Assembly: GCF_900111025.1 (NCBI RefSeq)
Contig: NZ_FOFN01000001.1
Coordinates: 1,426,001-1,490,000, forward strand
DNA: 64,000 bases
Direction: 5' to 3'
Origin: Hyunsoonleella jejuensis
Lineage (GTDB): Bacteria > Bacteroidota > Bacteroidia > Flavobacteriales > Flavobacteriaceae
A model generated the notes under the pieces. That model made no database searches. It worked only from the letters and a program-made list of their open reading frames with translations, and was not told the origin of the DNA. A program made the translations under genes and the position numbers. Numbering within the stretch: position 1 is the first letter of the stretch; every line of letters begins with the position of its first letter. Below, one piece after another: positions 36,496 through 46,647 of this stretch.

Positions 36496-39400
36496 TTATT
36501 TCCGAATCACCTTTACATTCATTTCCTCCACTTTTTTATCAGAAAGAGGAGAAGGAGAACCAAATAATAAATCTTCGCTAGTTCCTGTTTTTGGGAATGC
36601 CATCACTTCTCTAATAGATGCTTTTTTCTCTAAAATCATCATCAGTCGGTCTACACCCCATGCAATACCGCCGTGTGGTGGTGCACCATAATGAAACGCG
36701 TTATACATGGTGCCAACACTTTTCATCATTTCGGCTTTGTTGTACCCCATATTGCGGTATGTAGCTTCTAAAATTTCTGGTTTGTGCGCACGTACTGAGC
36801 CACCGCCAATTTCATAACCGTTCAATATTAAATCATATTGTTGGGCGATAATGGTGCCAATTTCATCTTCTTTTCCGTTAATGTGCTTCTCGATATCATA
36901 CACCGCTGGCATGGAGAAGGGGTTATGTGTAAACGTCCAATGACCTTCATCGGTTTTTTCAAACATAGGGAAATCCACCACCCAAGCAGGTCTTAATTCT
37001 TTGGGGTTTATCAGTTTCAACATGGCGCCTAATTCCTGCCGTACAGCATCTAATGCTTTATTTGCAGTGTCATAATCGGCCGCAGAAAAGAATACAATAT
37101 CACCAACTTGTGCATTGGTAGTTTTAATGATGTTTTTGGCAATGTCTTCACCTAAAAACTTGATTATAGGCGATTGTAAATCGTTTTCATTAACTATAAT
37201 ATAGGCTAATCCGCCTAAACCATTGCTTTGAGCAATGCCAGTCAATTTTTCAATTTGCCCTTTAGACAAACGCTTTTTACCTTGTTCTTCGGCCGAAACT
37301 CTAATACATTTTACGATGCCACCATCATCAATAGGTTTGCTAAAGACTTGGAAGGTTGTGTCTTTTACAATATCAGTGATATCCTGAAGTTTTAACCCAA
37401 AACGTAAATCTGGTCTGTCGCACCCATAATAATCCATGGCTTCTTTGTACGTCAACACTTCAAACGGATGTAAAATCCATTTCTTGCCATAGATTTTAGT
37501 CACAATTTCATTGAACATAGTTGTGTTCAAATCAATGATATCCTGCATGCTGGCATAAGCCATTTCAATATCTAACTGAGTAAATTCTGGTTGTCTATCA
37601 CCACGAGAATCTTCATCTCTAAAACATCTGGCAATTTGGAAATACTTTTCATATCCGCTTACCATCAAAATTTGCTTAAACTGTTGGGGTGCTTGTGGTA
37701 ATGTGTAAAACGAACCTGCTTTTTTACGCGTAGGTACTATAAATTCTCTTGCGCCTTCATCGGTGCCAGCAGTTAAAATAGGGGTTTCCACCTCTAGAAA
37801 TTCTTGCGCGTCCAGTAAGTCTCGCATCAATTTAATCACCTTATGGCGATTTACTATCGCGCGACGTACATCATCATTTCTATGGTCTAAATATTTATAT
37901 TGAAAGCGTACTGTTTCGTTTGATTTGTGAGCACGTTTTATTTCAAAAGGTAATGTTTTGGATAAATTTAGAATATCCAATTCTGAGGTTTCTAACTCTA
38001 TAGTCCCTGTTCTTAATGATGGATTGTAATCATCAGCTTTACGCTGTACAATTTCTCCAGTAACTGTAATTACAGATTCTGGTTTTAACTTTACCAAGTC
38101 ATCAAGATTTGGAAAGGATTCCCTACTTAAACGTACTTGAAAGATTTCATGACTAGAATCACGTAAATCAATAAACATTAATTCGCCATGATCTCTAACA
38201 CTAGCAACCCAACCTGCCAAGGTGACTTTTTTAGAAATTGAAGCTTCGTTTAATTGTGATACTTTATGAGTGCGATATTGCTCTTTAATAACAAGTGGAA
38301 CTTCTGGGAGTTTTTCTTCTTCTGAAGTTTGATTTACAACATCTGATTTTGTAGTCTGTTTATTGTCTGCTTCAGTTTTTAAACTAGTTGGGGCATCAGA
38401 AGCTAATTGCGCTAAAATACGCTCACGAATTACTTTTCCAGATGCGCCTTTTCCGATAATGCCGATAACTTTCCCAACAAGAATACCGGCCTTTCCTTGG
38501 TTTCCAGCTTTAATATCCTTGGAAATGGCATCATTTTCAGAAATAACCTTTGCAATGGCATTTTCTATTTGGGATTCAGAAATGGTGTTATCTTCAAAAT
38601 ATTTGTTATAATCGAAGCTTCTATCTTTTAGATAGGATGTAATGGCGTTTTGAACTAATACTGAAGTAATTTTTTCGTCTTTAAACAGTTGAAAAATTTC
38701 AATAAGATGTTCTATTCTGTGAATATCACCATAAGCTTCAGCATCAATGTTGTTAACTAATGTTTTTGCAACAAAAGAAGGGTCTTTTATAACATCGTTT
38801 ATGGCCATAAATGTTTTAGAACGCAGAGGGTCTGCCGTAAAGAACTTAGCGTCTTGAGGCAACACACCACCTTTTATCAAAATAGATTCCACAGCAAATG
38901 GCAATGTACTGATATCTACATCGATTGACTCTACAACGTTTTTGATATCTAGAAAAGGTAAATCGGGCTCGGAGATGAAACGATAATCGGCTTCAAACTC
39001 CTTTTTACGCATAGTTTTTGTCTGCTTTAAGTCAGCATCAAACAACACGGTGGTTTGGTCTGGTCTAAATTCTTTATGCTCTAAATAATAATTGAGTTGC
39101 TTTTCAACTTCCTCCTTTAGGGCTTCAACCATAAATTTGAAAGAGTTGAGGTTTTTAATTTCGGTACGAGGATTTAAAGTATAATCCCGTTTTTTACGAA
39201 GTGACACCGAAACATCCGATTTAAACTCTCCTTTTTCAAGGTTTGCTTCGGAAATTCCTAAATTTTCAACAATGCGTTGCACATATTGTGCATAAATTGA
39301 AGCATCTTCGATATGACGAATACAAGGCTCAGTCACAATTTCAATAAGTGGAACACCTGCTTTATTAAAATCTACTAGCGAGACGTTTTTCTCATGCATT

Positions 39401-39831
39401 AATTTTGCTGCATCTTCCTCTATATGCACTTGGGTTAGATTGACTGTAAATTGAGAACCGTCATTACGAAAACACGATACTTGTCCGTCAGGAATTATCG
39501 GGTTGTGAAATTGCGTAATCTGTATGTTCTTAGGGTTGTCCGGATATTCGTAATGTTTCCTATCCCAAGAAATGACATCATTTTCAAAAGTAGATTTTAC
39601 GGCTTTTCCAAAGTAAATGGCTTTTGTGATTGCTTCTTTATTAATAGCAGGTAACACGCCCATTTGCCCCGTACAAACTGAACAAATATTATGGTTTGGT
39701 GTTTCTGTTTCCTCATTTGCACAAGAACAGAATAATTTCGTTTTTGTATTTAGGCGCACGTGGGTTTCCAGACCTATAACTAACTCTAGTTCGTGCTTTT
39801 TAAGTTGCTCGTTTAATTGCTCCAGTTTCAT
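36496..39831 (-). CDS. gatB-aspS: Fusion of GatB amidotransferase subunit and aspartyl-tRNA synthetase
   Basis: One uninterrupted 1111-codon frame. Residues 1-477 are a complete GatB: zinc cysteines C35, C37, C50, C53, the ATP/phosphorylation core (HYEYPDNPKNIQITQFH, GVPLIEIVTEP), helical and YqeY-like tail domains ending about RILAQL. A low-complexity linker (about 478-510, rich in T, E, K, S) follows. Residues 518-1111 are a full bacterial AspRS: OB-fold anticodon domain, YTLPQAPQQFKQ, motif 2 CFRDEDSRGDRQPEFTQLD, GAD-insert region and motif 3 GVDRLMMIL. H548 in RDHGE is at the position where, as I recall, His is linked with non-discriminating AspRS. Together the product could charge tRNA(Asn) with Asp and amidate it on one chain. 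Confidence 0.95.
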   Translation of the reverse strand: MKLEQLNEQLKKHELELVIGLETHVRLNTKTKLFCSCANEETETPNHNICSVCTGQMGVLPAINKEAITKAIYFGKAVKSTFENDVISWDRKHYEYPDNPKNIQITQFHNPIIPDGQVSCFRNDGSQFTVNLTQVHIEEDAAKLMHEKNVSLVDFNKAGVPLIEIVTEPCIRHIEDASIYAQYVQRIVENLGISEANLEKGEFKSDVSVSLRKKRDYTLNPRTEIKNLNSFKFMVEALKEEVEKQLNYYLEHKEFRPDQTTVLFDADLKQTKTMRKKEFEADYRFISEPDLPFLDIKNVVESIDVDISTLPFAVESILIKGGVLPQDAKFFTADPLRSKTFMAINDVIKDPSFVAKTLVNNIDAEAYGDIHRIEHLIEIFQLFKDEKITSVLVQNAITSYLKDRSFDYNKYFEDNTISESQIENAIAKVISENDAISKDIKAGNQGKAGILVGKVIGIIGKGASGKVIRERILAQLASDAPTSLKTEADNKQTTKSDVVNQTSEEEKLPEVPLVIKEQYRTHKVSQLNEASISKKVTLAGWVASVRDHGELMFIDLRDSSHEIFQVRLSRESFPNLDDLVKLKPESVITVTGEIVQRKADDYNPSLRTGTIELETSELDILNLSKTLPFEIKRAHKSNETVRFQYKYLDHRNDDVRRAIVNRHKVIKLMRDLLDAQEFLEVETPILTAGTDEGAREFIVPTRKKAGSFYTLPQAPQQFKQILMVSGYEKYFQIARCFRDEDSRGDRQPEFTQLDIEMAYASMQDIIDLNTTMFNEIVTKIYGKKWILHPFEVLTYKEAMDYYGCDRPDLRFGLKLQDITDIVKDTTFQVFSKPIDDGGIVKCIRVSAEEQGKKRLSKGQIEKLTGIAQSNGLGGLAYIIVNENDLQSPIIKFLGEDIAKNIIKTTNAQVGDIVFFSAADYDTANKALDAVRQELGAMLKLINPKELRPAWVVDFPMFEKTDEGHWTFTHNPFSMPAVYDIEKHINGKEDEIGTIIAQQYDLILNGYEIGGGSVRAHKPEILEATYRNMGYNKAEMMKSVGTMYNAFHYGAPPHGGIAWGVDRLMMILEKKASIREVMAFPKTGTSEDLLFGSPSPLSDKKVEEMNVKVIRK

Positions 39832-39919
39832 CTGATAGAAATTAATTTTTTAGATGACAGATGCAATATACACTCAAGTACTAGTGATTTGCATGAAAAT
39901 ATCGATAATGTATATTTCA

Positions 39920-41320
39920 TTATATCGTGTCTTTTAAGAAGTTAGCAAACTTCAAAACGAGTTCGTCATTATTTTTTGCAGCAGTAATTTGTAAACCAGT
40001 GGCAGTGCCTTGGGGTACAGTTAACGTAGGGAGCTCTCCCAAACTAAACCCAACCGTGTAAGCATCTGATAAATACATGGCCATAGGGTCTTTTAAACTG
40101 TCTCCAATTTTAGGAGGCGTGCTTGGTGTTACGGGAGAAACGATGATGTCAACTTTTGTAAAATCATCTTCAAAATTTGCTATAATCTGGTCTCTCAGGT
40201 TCAAACCTTTTAAATAAATTTCATCTGAAAAGCCCTGAGATAATACCTGATTACCACCAACAATTCTGCGTTTGGTTTCCTCTGAAAAATTTTCAGATCG
40301 GGTAACCATATACGTTTCCTTTAAATTTTCACCTTCAATTCGATTGCCATAATTCGTGCCGTCTAACCGTGAAAGATTGGACGCAGTTTCGGCCATAGCT
40401 AAAGTATAATATGTAGAAACAAGGGTGTTGGCATCAAAGAAATCTAGTGGTTTTACAGTAATGCCTTTCGCTTTAATGTTTTCAATTGTAGCTAAAAAAT
40501 CAGATTTTATCTGGTCATCAATTGCTTCGCTTTCAATGAAATTCTTAAAATATCCAACAGTTTTTACGGCTTCAGTATTTAAAAGGTGAGCTTCCGAAAT
40601 AACTTTAGATTCATATGTGGTTTGGTCTTTTATATCCTTTCCGCTCATTACATTTAAAACGATACGAACGTCTTCAATAGATTTTGCAATCGGTCCCACA
40701 CAATCGGTAGACGATGCATAAGCCATTAGGCCATATCGTGAAACACGACCGTAAGTTGGTTTTAAACCATAAACGCCATTATAACCTGCCGGCTGACGAA
40801 TTGAGCCGCCTGTGTCGCCACCAATGGAAAATACTGTATAATCTAAAGCTACGTTTACTGCAGAACCTCCACTAGAACCACCTCCAACCAAATCTGGGTT
40901 TAGTGCATTTTTAACCGCTCCAAAAATGGTGTTTTCACTAGACGATCCATGTCCAAAACTATCACAGTTTTCTTTAACTACAGGAATGGCACCAGCATCT
41001 AGTAATTTTTGAATCGCAGTGGCGGTATATGCCGATTTGTAATGTTTCAATAAATCAGAACTCGCCGTGGTGTAAGTACCTTGTAGCATATATACATCCT
41101 TAATTCCAAACGGAATGCCTTCTAATATCCCAAGCGTTTCACCGTTTTCAATTTTAGCATCAACTTTCGCCGCTAATTCCAATGCTAATTCATCTAACAA
41201 GGAATTTACAGTGTTATGCGTGTTTGGTTTTAAGGCTTCTAATTTTTCTTGTATAAGCTGTGTACACGTAAATGTTTTATCCATCAATTGCTGATGAATT
41301 TTATGTATTTGGGACTCCAT
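39920..41320 (-). CDS. gatA: Glutamyl/aspartyl-tRNA amidotransferase subunit A
   Basis: 466 residues of the amidase signature family with the full catalytic triad: K74 (GIKDVY), cis-Ser S149/S150 (GGGSSGGSA) and nucleophile S173 (GGDTGGSIRQPA). It hydrolyses glutamine to supply ammonia through a channel to GatB. Spacings between the three residues (75 and 24) are the same as I recall for Staphylococcus aureus GatA. It starts 2 bp after the gatC stop and ends 88 bp before the gatB-aspS fusion gene, so the three form one operon. Confidence 0.95.
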   Translation of the reverse strand: MESQIHKIHQQLMDKTFTCTQLIQEKLEALKPNTHNTVNSLLDELALELAAKVDAKIENGETLGILEGIPFGIKDVYMLQGTYTTASSDLLKHYKSAYTATAIQKLLDAGAIPVVKENCDSFGHGSSSENTIFGAVKNALNPDLVGGGSSGGSAVNVALDYTVFSIGGDTGGSIRQPAGYNGVYGLKPTYGRVSRYGLMAYASSTDCVGPIAKSIEDVRIVLNVMSGKDIKDQTTYESKVISEAHLLNTEAVKTVGYFKNFIESEAIDDQIKSDFLATIENIKAKGITVKPLDFFDANTLVSTYYTLAMAETASNLSRLDGTNYGNRIEGENLKETYMVTRSENFSEETKRRIVGGNQVLSQGFSDEIYLKGLNLRDQIIANFEDDFTKVDIIVSPVTPSTPPKIGDSLKDPMAMYLSDAYTVGFSLGELPTLTVPQGTATGLQITAAKNNDELVLKFANFLKDTI

Positions 41321-41322
41321 AA

Positions 41323-41592
41323 CTATTCTTCGATTACTTTAGAAACTACTAAATAGCCGTTTTTTTCCTTCGGAAAGTTTTCAATAATGATTTGTTTTTC
41401 TGTTGCAGAACTATCTATCACAACGTCATCTCTCAAATCATCTAAAGACACGCAATTATTATGATGATTATTAAAAGAGTTATCATTTGATGTATTCGCA
41501 TTTTTAATCACTTCAAATAACTTGTTCACAGTCTCGGATGGCTGCGCTCCTTTAATACTCGACAAAACGTCGACTGTCATAATTTTACTCAT
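41323..41592 (-). CDS. gatC: GatC-like amidotransferase subunit with diverged N-terminus
   Basis: 89 residues. The C-terminal 43 are a good GatC match: DDLRDDVV, ENFPKEKNGYLVVSKVIEE, the strand that wraps GatA and GatB. The first ~45 residues do not show the usual helical start (an HxAxLARL-type motif); instead there is SSIKGAQPSETVNKLFEVI and an Asn/His-rich stretch (NTSNDNSFNNHHNN). It is therefore either a strongly diverged or rearranged GatC. Position directly ahead of gatA supports the assignment. Divergent from the epimerase gene. Confidence 0.8.
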   Translation of the reverse strand: MSKIMTVDVLSSIKGAQPSETVNKLFEVIKNANTSNDNSFNNHHNNCVSLDDLRDDVVIDSSATEKQIIIENFPKEKNGYLVVSKVIEE

Positions 41593-41825
41593 GTCTTTTT
41601 ATTAAAAATTTAAGCAGGTAAAATTACAAAAGTTTTTATGCAGAATAAGGGTTTAGGGCCGCAAAGTTGGTTGCGTATTTCTATTGCTTTGGAATATTCA
41701 AAATATTAGCAATTTTGTTGTCAATTTGTATAGAAAAGCAATGGAATTATAGTAATATTGAAAGTGTGTTTGAGATGCTAAAGTTTACAAACACACAAAT
41801 TTTAAGTGTTTTTCACAATTTTAGA

Positions 41826-42845
41826 ATGAAAATTAAGCTCACTACAACACATTGCAAACTTCAGTTGGAATACCCTTTTAGTATTTCGAGGTATACGGTG
41901 AGTACACAGGATACCATTATAGTTTGCATCTCAAACGGAGCTATTTCTGGTTATGGCGAAGCTACTGTAAACCCTTATTATGGCAGTACAATTGAAGGGT
42001 TGGAAACATCCGTAAAAAGCGTTTTTGGTATTGTTGAAGCAAGTAGCGGATTACATCCCAAAGATTTATGGAAACAGCTGGAACCTATACTTCGTAATGA
42101 TTATTTTGCGTTATGCGCCATAGATTGTGCATATTGGGATTTTTATGCAAGATTGCAAAGGAGCACCTTAAGAAGTTTTTGGAGCACAAACGAACTAAAA
42201 CTTCCACAAACCAATTACACTATTGGAATTGATGAGATTTCTGTAATGCAGTCAAAAATCAAGGAAAATCCATGGCCTATTTATAAGATTAAATTGGGTG
42301 TTGAGCATGACTTGGAAATCGTGAAAGCTTTGAGAAGCGTAACAGATTCTGTTTTTCGTATTGATGCCAATTGTGCATGGGAAACTGAAGAAACCATCAA
42401 AAAATCAGAAGTTTTAAAAGGTTTGGGTGTTGAATTTATAGAGCAACCCTTAAAAGCAAATGATTGGGAAGGCATGACGTATGTAAAGAAAAAATGTAAA
42501 CTCCCCATTATTGCAGACGAAAGTTGCCAAAAACTGGAAGATGTGCAAAAATGTGCAAAGGCATTTCATGGTGTTAATATAAAACTGATGAAATGTGGAG
42601 GTATTACACCTGCATTACAAATGATAGAAAACGCCAGAAAATATCAACTAAAAACAATGATTGGCTGCATGACCGAATCTTCTGTTGGTATTTCTAATAT
42701 AGCCCAATTAGCGCCGCTTTTAGATTACTTAGATGCAGATGGCTCGTTGCTTTTAAAAAATGACATCGCCGAAGGAGTGCGCTTTAAAAGTGGCAATATT
42801 TTGTATCCTGACGATTATGGATCTGGTGTTAGGATGAAAAATTGA
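41826..42845 (+). CDS. L-Ala-D/L-Glu (dipeptide) epimerase-like, enolase superfamily
   Basis: 339 residues from the ATG at 41826; the ORF is open 53 codons upstream but those residues have no family likeness. Muconate-lactonising-enzyme subgroup: K154 and K156 (YKIKLG), metal ligands D180 (FRIDAN), E206 (FIEQPL), D231 (IADES), second base K253 (VNIKLMKCGG), and GCMTESSVG near the end. Dipeptide epimerases convert L-Ala-D-Glu to L-Ala-L-Glu for recycling of murein peptides. The NamZ gene in the same window suits such a role, but a different dipeptide or acid-sugar substrate is possible. Confidence 0.85.
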   Translation: MKIKLTTTHCKLQLEYPFSISRYTVSTQDTIIVCISNGAISGYGEATVNPYYGSTIEGLETSVKSVFGIVEASSGLHPKDLWKQLEPILRNDYFALCAIDCAYWDFYARLQRSTLRSFWSTNELKLPQTNYTIGIDEISVMQSKIKENPWPIYKIKLGVEHDLEIVKALRSVTDSVFRIDANCAWETEETIKKSEVLKGLGVEFIEQPLKANDWEGMTYVKKKCKLPIIADESCQKLEDVQKCAKAFHGVNIKLMKCGGITPALQMIENARKYQLKTMIGCMTESSVGISNIAQLAPLLDYLDADGSLLLKNDIAEGVRFKSGNILYPDDYGSGVRMKN

Positions 42846-42876
42846 AAAGTGAAGTACCTTTTAGACGAGTTATAAT

Positions 42877-44145
42877 TTATTTCACTGAAATTTGATATTG
42901 TAGTATAGCCATTCCCTTATAATCTTTTTGTTTGAAAGACACAGCATCAAAAATAGGACGATGTTGATAGCCTAAACTAAATTTATTATTGTGGGTACCA
43001 TTTATTAAGAAGTTTATGGTAAAGTCATAAACCGTCATGGCATCCTCTAAAGCATCCCAATTTGAGTGTTGTATAGCAATATTTGGTTGAATAATCATGG
43101 ACTGACTTAAAATTTCTGTCTGCTTAAAAGCATATCCAAATTGCGTGTACCAAGTGGTACCAGTACCAATCATAGGAAAAGCAACACCAGCGCCATTAAA
43201 GTCTGTGCCACCTCCAGTAGTGGGGTTATTGGCACCAACATTTCTTATGTAGTCCTTTCCAAAATCATAATCGAAATACCCTAAATAAGCGGTTATGGCG
43301 TTACCATTTGTAAGAGGAAGATTTAAGAACGAATCTGCCGCAAAATGGTTTGCATCATAAAATGTAGTACTTGGTGATTGTGCGTCTCCGTCGCTCATGG
43401 CTTTTTCTTGATATTGAAACCCTGCACCAATATTAAATACTTTCTTTGTTTGCATGTATGTACCCGCATGGTAAGCAGATTTGTTGGATTCAATCTCGAA
43501 AAATTGGTACTTTAGGTAGGAAGATGTTTTTACTCTAGGCTTGCCGTTTGAAAAATTCACTTCGTTATCTGGTATATTGGTAACCGCAAAAGGTCTGTTA
43601 AACGCAAGCCTGTAATCGAACTTTCCAACTTGTCCCTTCAACCACACTCCAAATAAACGTCCTAAATCATCATTTTTTTCAACAGAGTTTAAAGTAAACA
43701 ACGGTGTGTCTAGTCCCATCATCGTTTTAGCCGAACGAATATTCCACCTATTTAAACCTTGCCATCCAGATTTACCAACCCCAACTTCTAAGAATTTAGC
43801 AAATTTATATTCAACATATAAATCTAGAACCTCAAGGGAGATGGTTTTGTTTTTAAAATTATAATTGTTGCCACCAAAAATGGCGTAGGCAAAAATATTA
43901 GGTGTTATTTGTGAGGATACAGGAATGCGTAGCCTTCTAATTGATATATCTAGAAATTCTGAGGCTGGTTCTTCGTATATAACTGAACCTTCGTTCAAAT
44001 CAGAGTATCGAAACCATATCTGTGACGTAATATTCCAATTAATCTTGGGTTTAAAAGCATCATTATCTTGTCCAAATGTAGCGGCTGGAGTTATTAAAAT
44101 AAAAATAATGGCTAATATTAATATCTTCTTTATTTCTAATTTCAT
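42877..44145 (-). CDS. Outer-membrane porin (OprO/P-like) beta-barrel protein
   Basis: 422 residues: signal peptide ending TFGQ, then repeated amphipathic strands with aromatic girdles and many Asn/Gly turns. It starts with WNITSQIWFRYSDLN and has RRLRIPVSSQITPNIFAYAIFG, typical of porin families distributed in Bacteroidota. The C-terminus LQYQISVK is not a canonical Phe end, but the last strands are clear. It is preceded by a -7 element and a CRP/FNR-like palindrome, so its expression is probably conditional. Substrate unknown. Confidence 0.82.
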   Translation of the reverse strand: MKLEIKKILILAIIFILITPAATFGQDNDAFKPKINWNITSQIWFRYSDLNEGSVIYEEPASEFLDISIRRLRIPVSSQITPNIFAYAIFGGNNYNFKNKTISLEVLDLYVEYKFAKFLEVGVGKSGWQGLNRWNIRSAKTMMGLDTPLFTLNSVEKNDDLGRLFGVWLKGQVGKFDYRLAFNRPFAVTNIPDNEVNFSNGKPRVKTSSYLKYQFFEIESNKSAYHAGTYMQTKKVFNIGAGFQYQEKAMSDGDAQSPSTTFYDANHFAADSFLNLPLTNGNAITAYLGYFDYDFGKDYIRNVGANNPTTGGGTDFNGAGVAFPMIGTGTTWYTQFGYAFKQTEILSQSMIIQPNIAIQHSNWDALEDAMTVYDFTINFLINGTHNNKFSLGYQHRPIFDAVSFKQKDYKGMAILQYQISVK

Positions 44146-44170
44146 TTTAAAATTTATTCTAAATTTTAAG

Positions 44171-44178
44171 CAAAAGTA
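44171..44178 (-). promoter_or_regulatory. -7 element of the porin gene
   Basis: Reads TACTTTTG on the minus strand, a full match to TAnnTTTG, 26 bp before the porin start. No convincing -33 element, in keeping with activator dependence. Confidence 0.6.
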
Positions 44179-44199
44179 TTATCAATTGTTTCATCATAA

Positions 44200-44215
44200 T
44201 GTGACATGTGTCATA
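44200..44215. promoter_or_regulatory. CRP/FNR-like palindrome upstream of the second porin
   Basis: TGTGA, spacer CATGTG, TCATA: CRP/FNR-type arms with N6 spacing. Its centre is 36.5 bp upstream of the last base of the minus-strand -7 element, exactly the distance seen at the yceI-porin locus (21871-21890). Confidence 0.5.
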
Positions 44216-44457
44216 ATTTTAACGCTTTTTTCACTATAACGTTTGCGTTTTTCGAGTAAAATAAGCTATGGGTTATACTCAAAATAAAGCCTCAGAGGCA
44301 TTCAGTAGTTTTTTGGTTTTAATAATTTGATAAAAAACACCCAAAATCCAATTTAAGGCACTTTTTAGTTGTTTTAAGGAGGTTTTAGGTAATTAACAAT
44401 TGTTGATAATTATTAGATAAACTGTCGTAAAACATCCTAAAATGCGTTTGGATTTCG

Positions 44458-44465
44458 TATATTTG
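44458..44465 (+). promoter_or_regulatory. -7 element of gyrB
   Basis: TATATTTG, a full TAnnTTTG match, 77 bp before the gyrB start. No TTG at proper distance for -33 was seen. Confidence 0.55.
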
Positions 44466-44477
44466 TTTGTATTCAGA

Positions 44478-44503
44478 AGGATGCTTAATCGCATCTTTTT
44501 TTG
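44478..44503 (+). terminator. Terminator-like hairpin in the gyrB leader
   Basis: AGGATGC / GCATCTT (7 pairs with one G-T), loop TTAATC, followed by a run of seven T. It lies between the gyrB -7 element and the gyrB start, so it would be in the leader of the message; a possible attenuator. Confidence 0.55.
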
Positions 44504-44533
44504 TGAAAAAGAATGAAACCAAAAATAAGATAA

Positions 44534-46492
<1,959 letters not shown>

Positions 46493-46516
46493 AAATAGTT
46501 AAGATTTCATATTATT

Positions 46517-46552
46517 AAATAGCCTTGATTTATAAATCAAGGCTATTTTTTT
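46517..46552 (+). terminator. Rho-independent terminator of gyrB
   Basis: A 32-bp perfect palindrome AAATAGCCTTGATTTA / TAAATCAAGGCTATTT followed by T residues. Confidence 0.93.
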
Positions 46553-46616
46553 ATCTATTAAAATCGATAAAAAGCATTTTTTAACGATAAAATGTTATTT
46601 AATATCGTTTTTTTTA

Positions 46617-46624
46617 TACATTTG
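46617..46624 (+). promoter_or_regulatory. -7 element for the DUF6588-like gene
   Basis: TACATTTG, a full TAnnTTTG match, 24 bp before the start codon. Confidence 0.65.
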
Positions 46625-46647
46625 TATGACCAAATCTATTAACTATA

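Noticed and set aside
41667-41825. 53-codon N-terminal extension of the dipeptide epimerase
   Set aside because: No similarity to the enolase superfamily; the ATG at 41826 begins the known fold.
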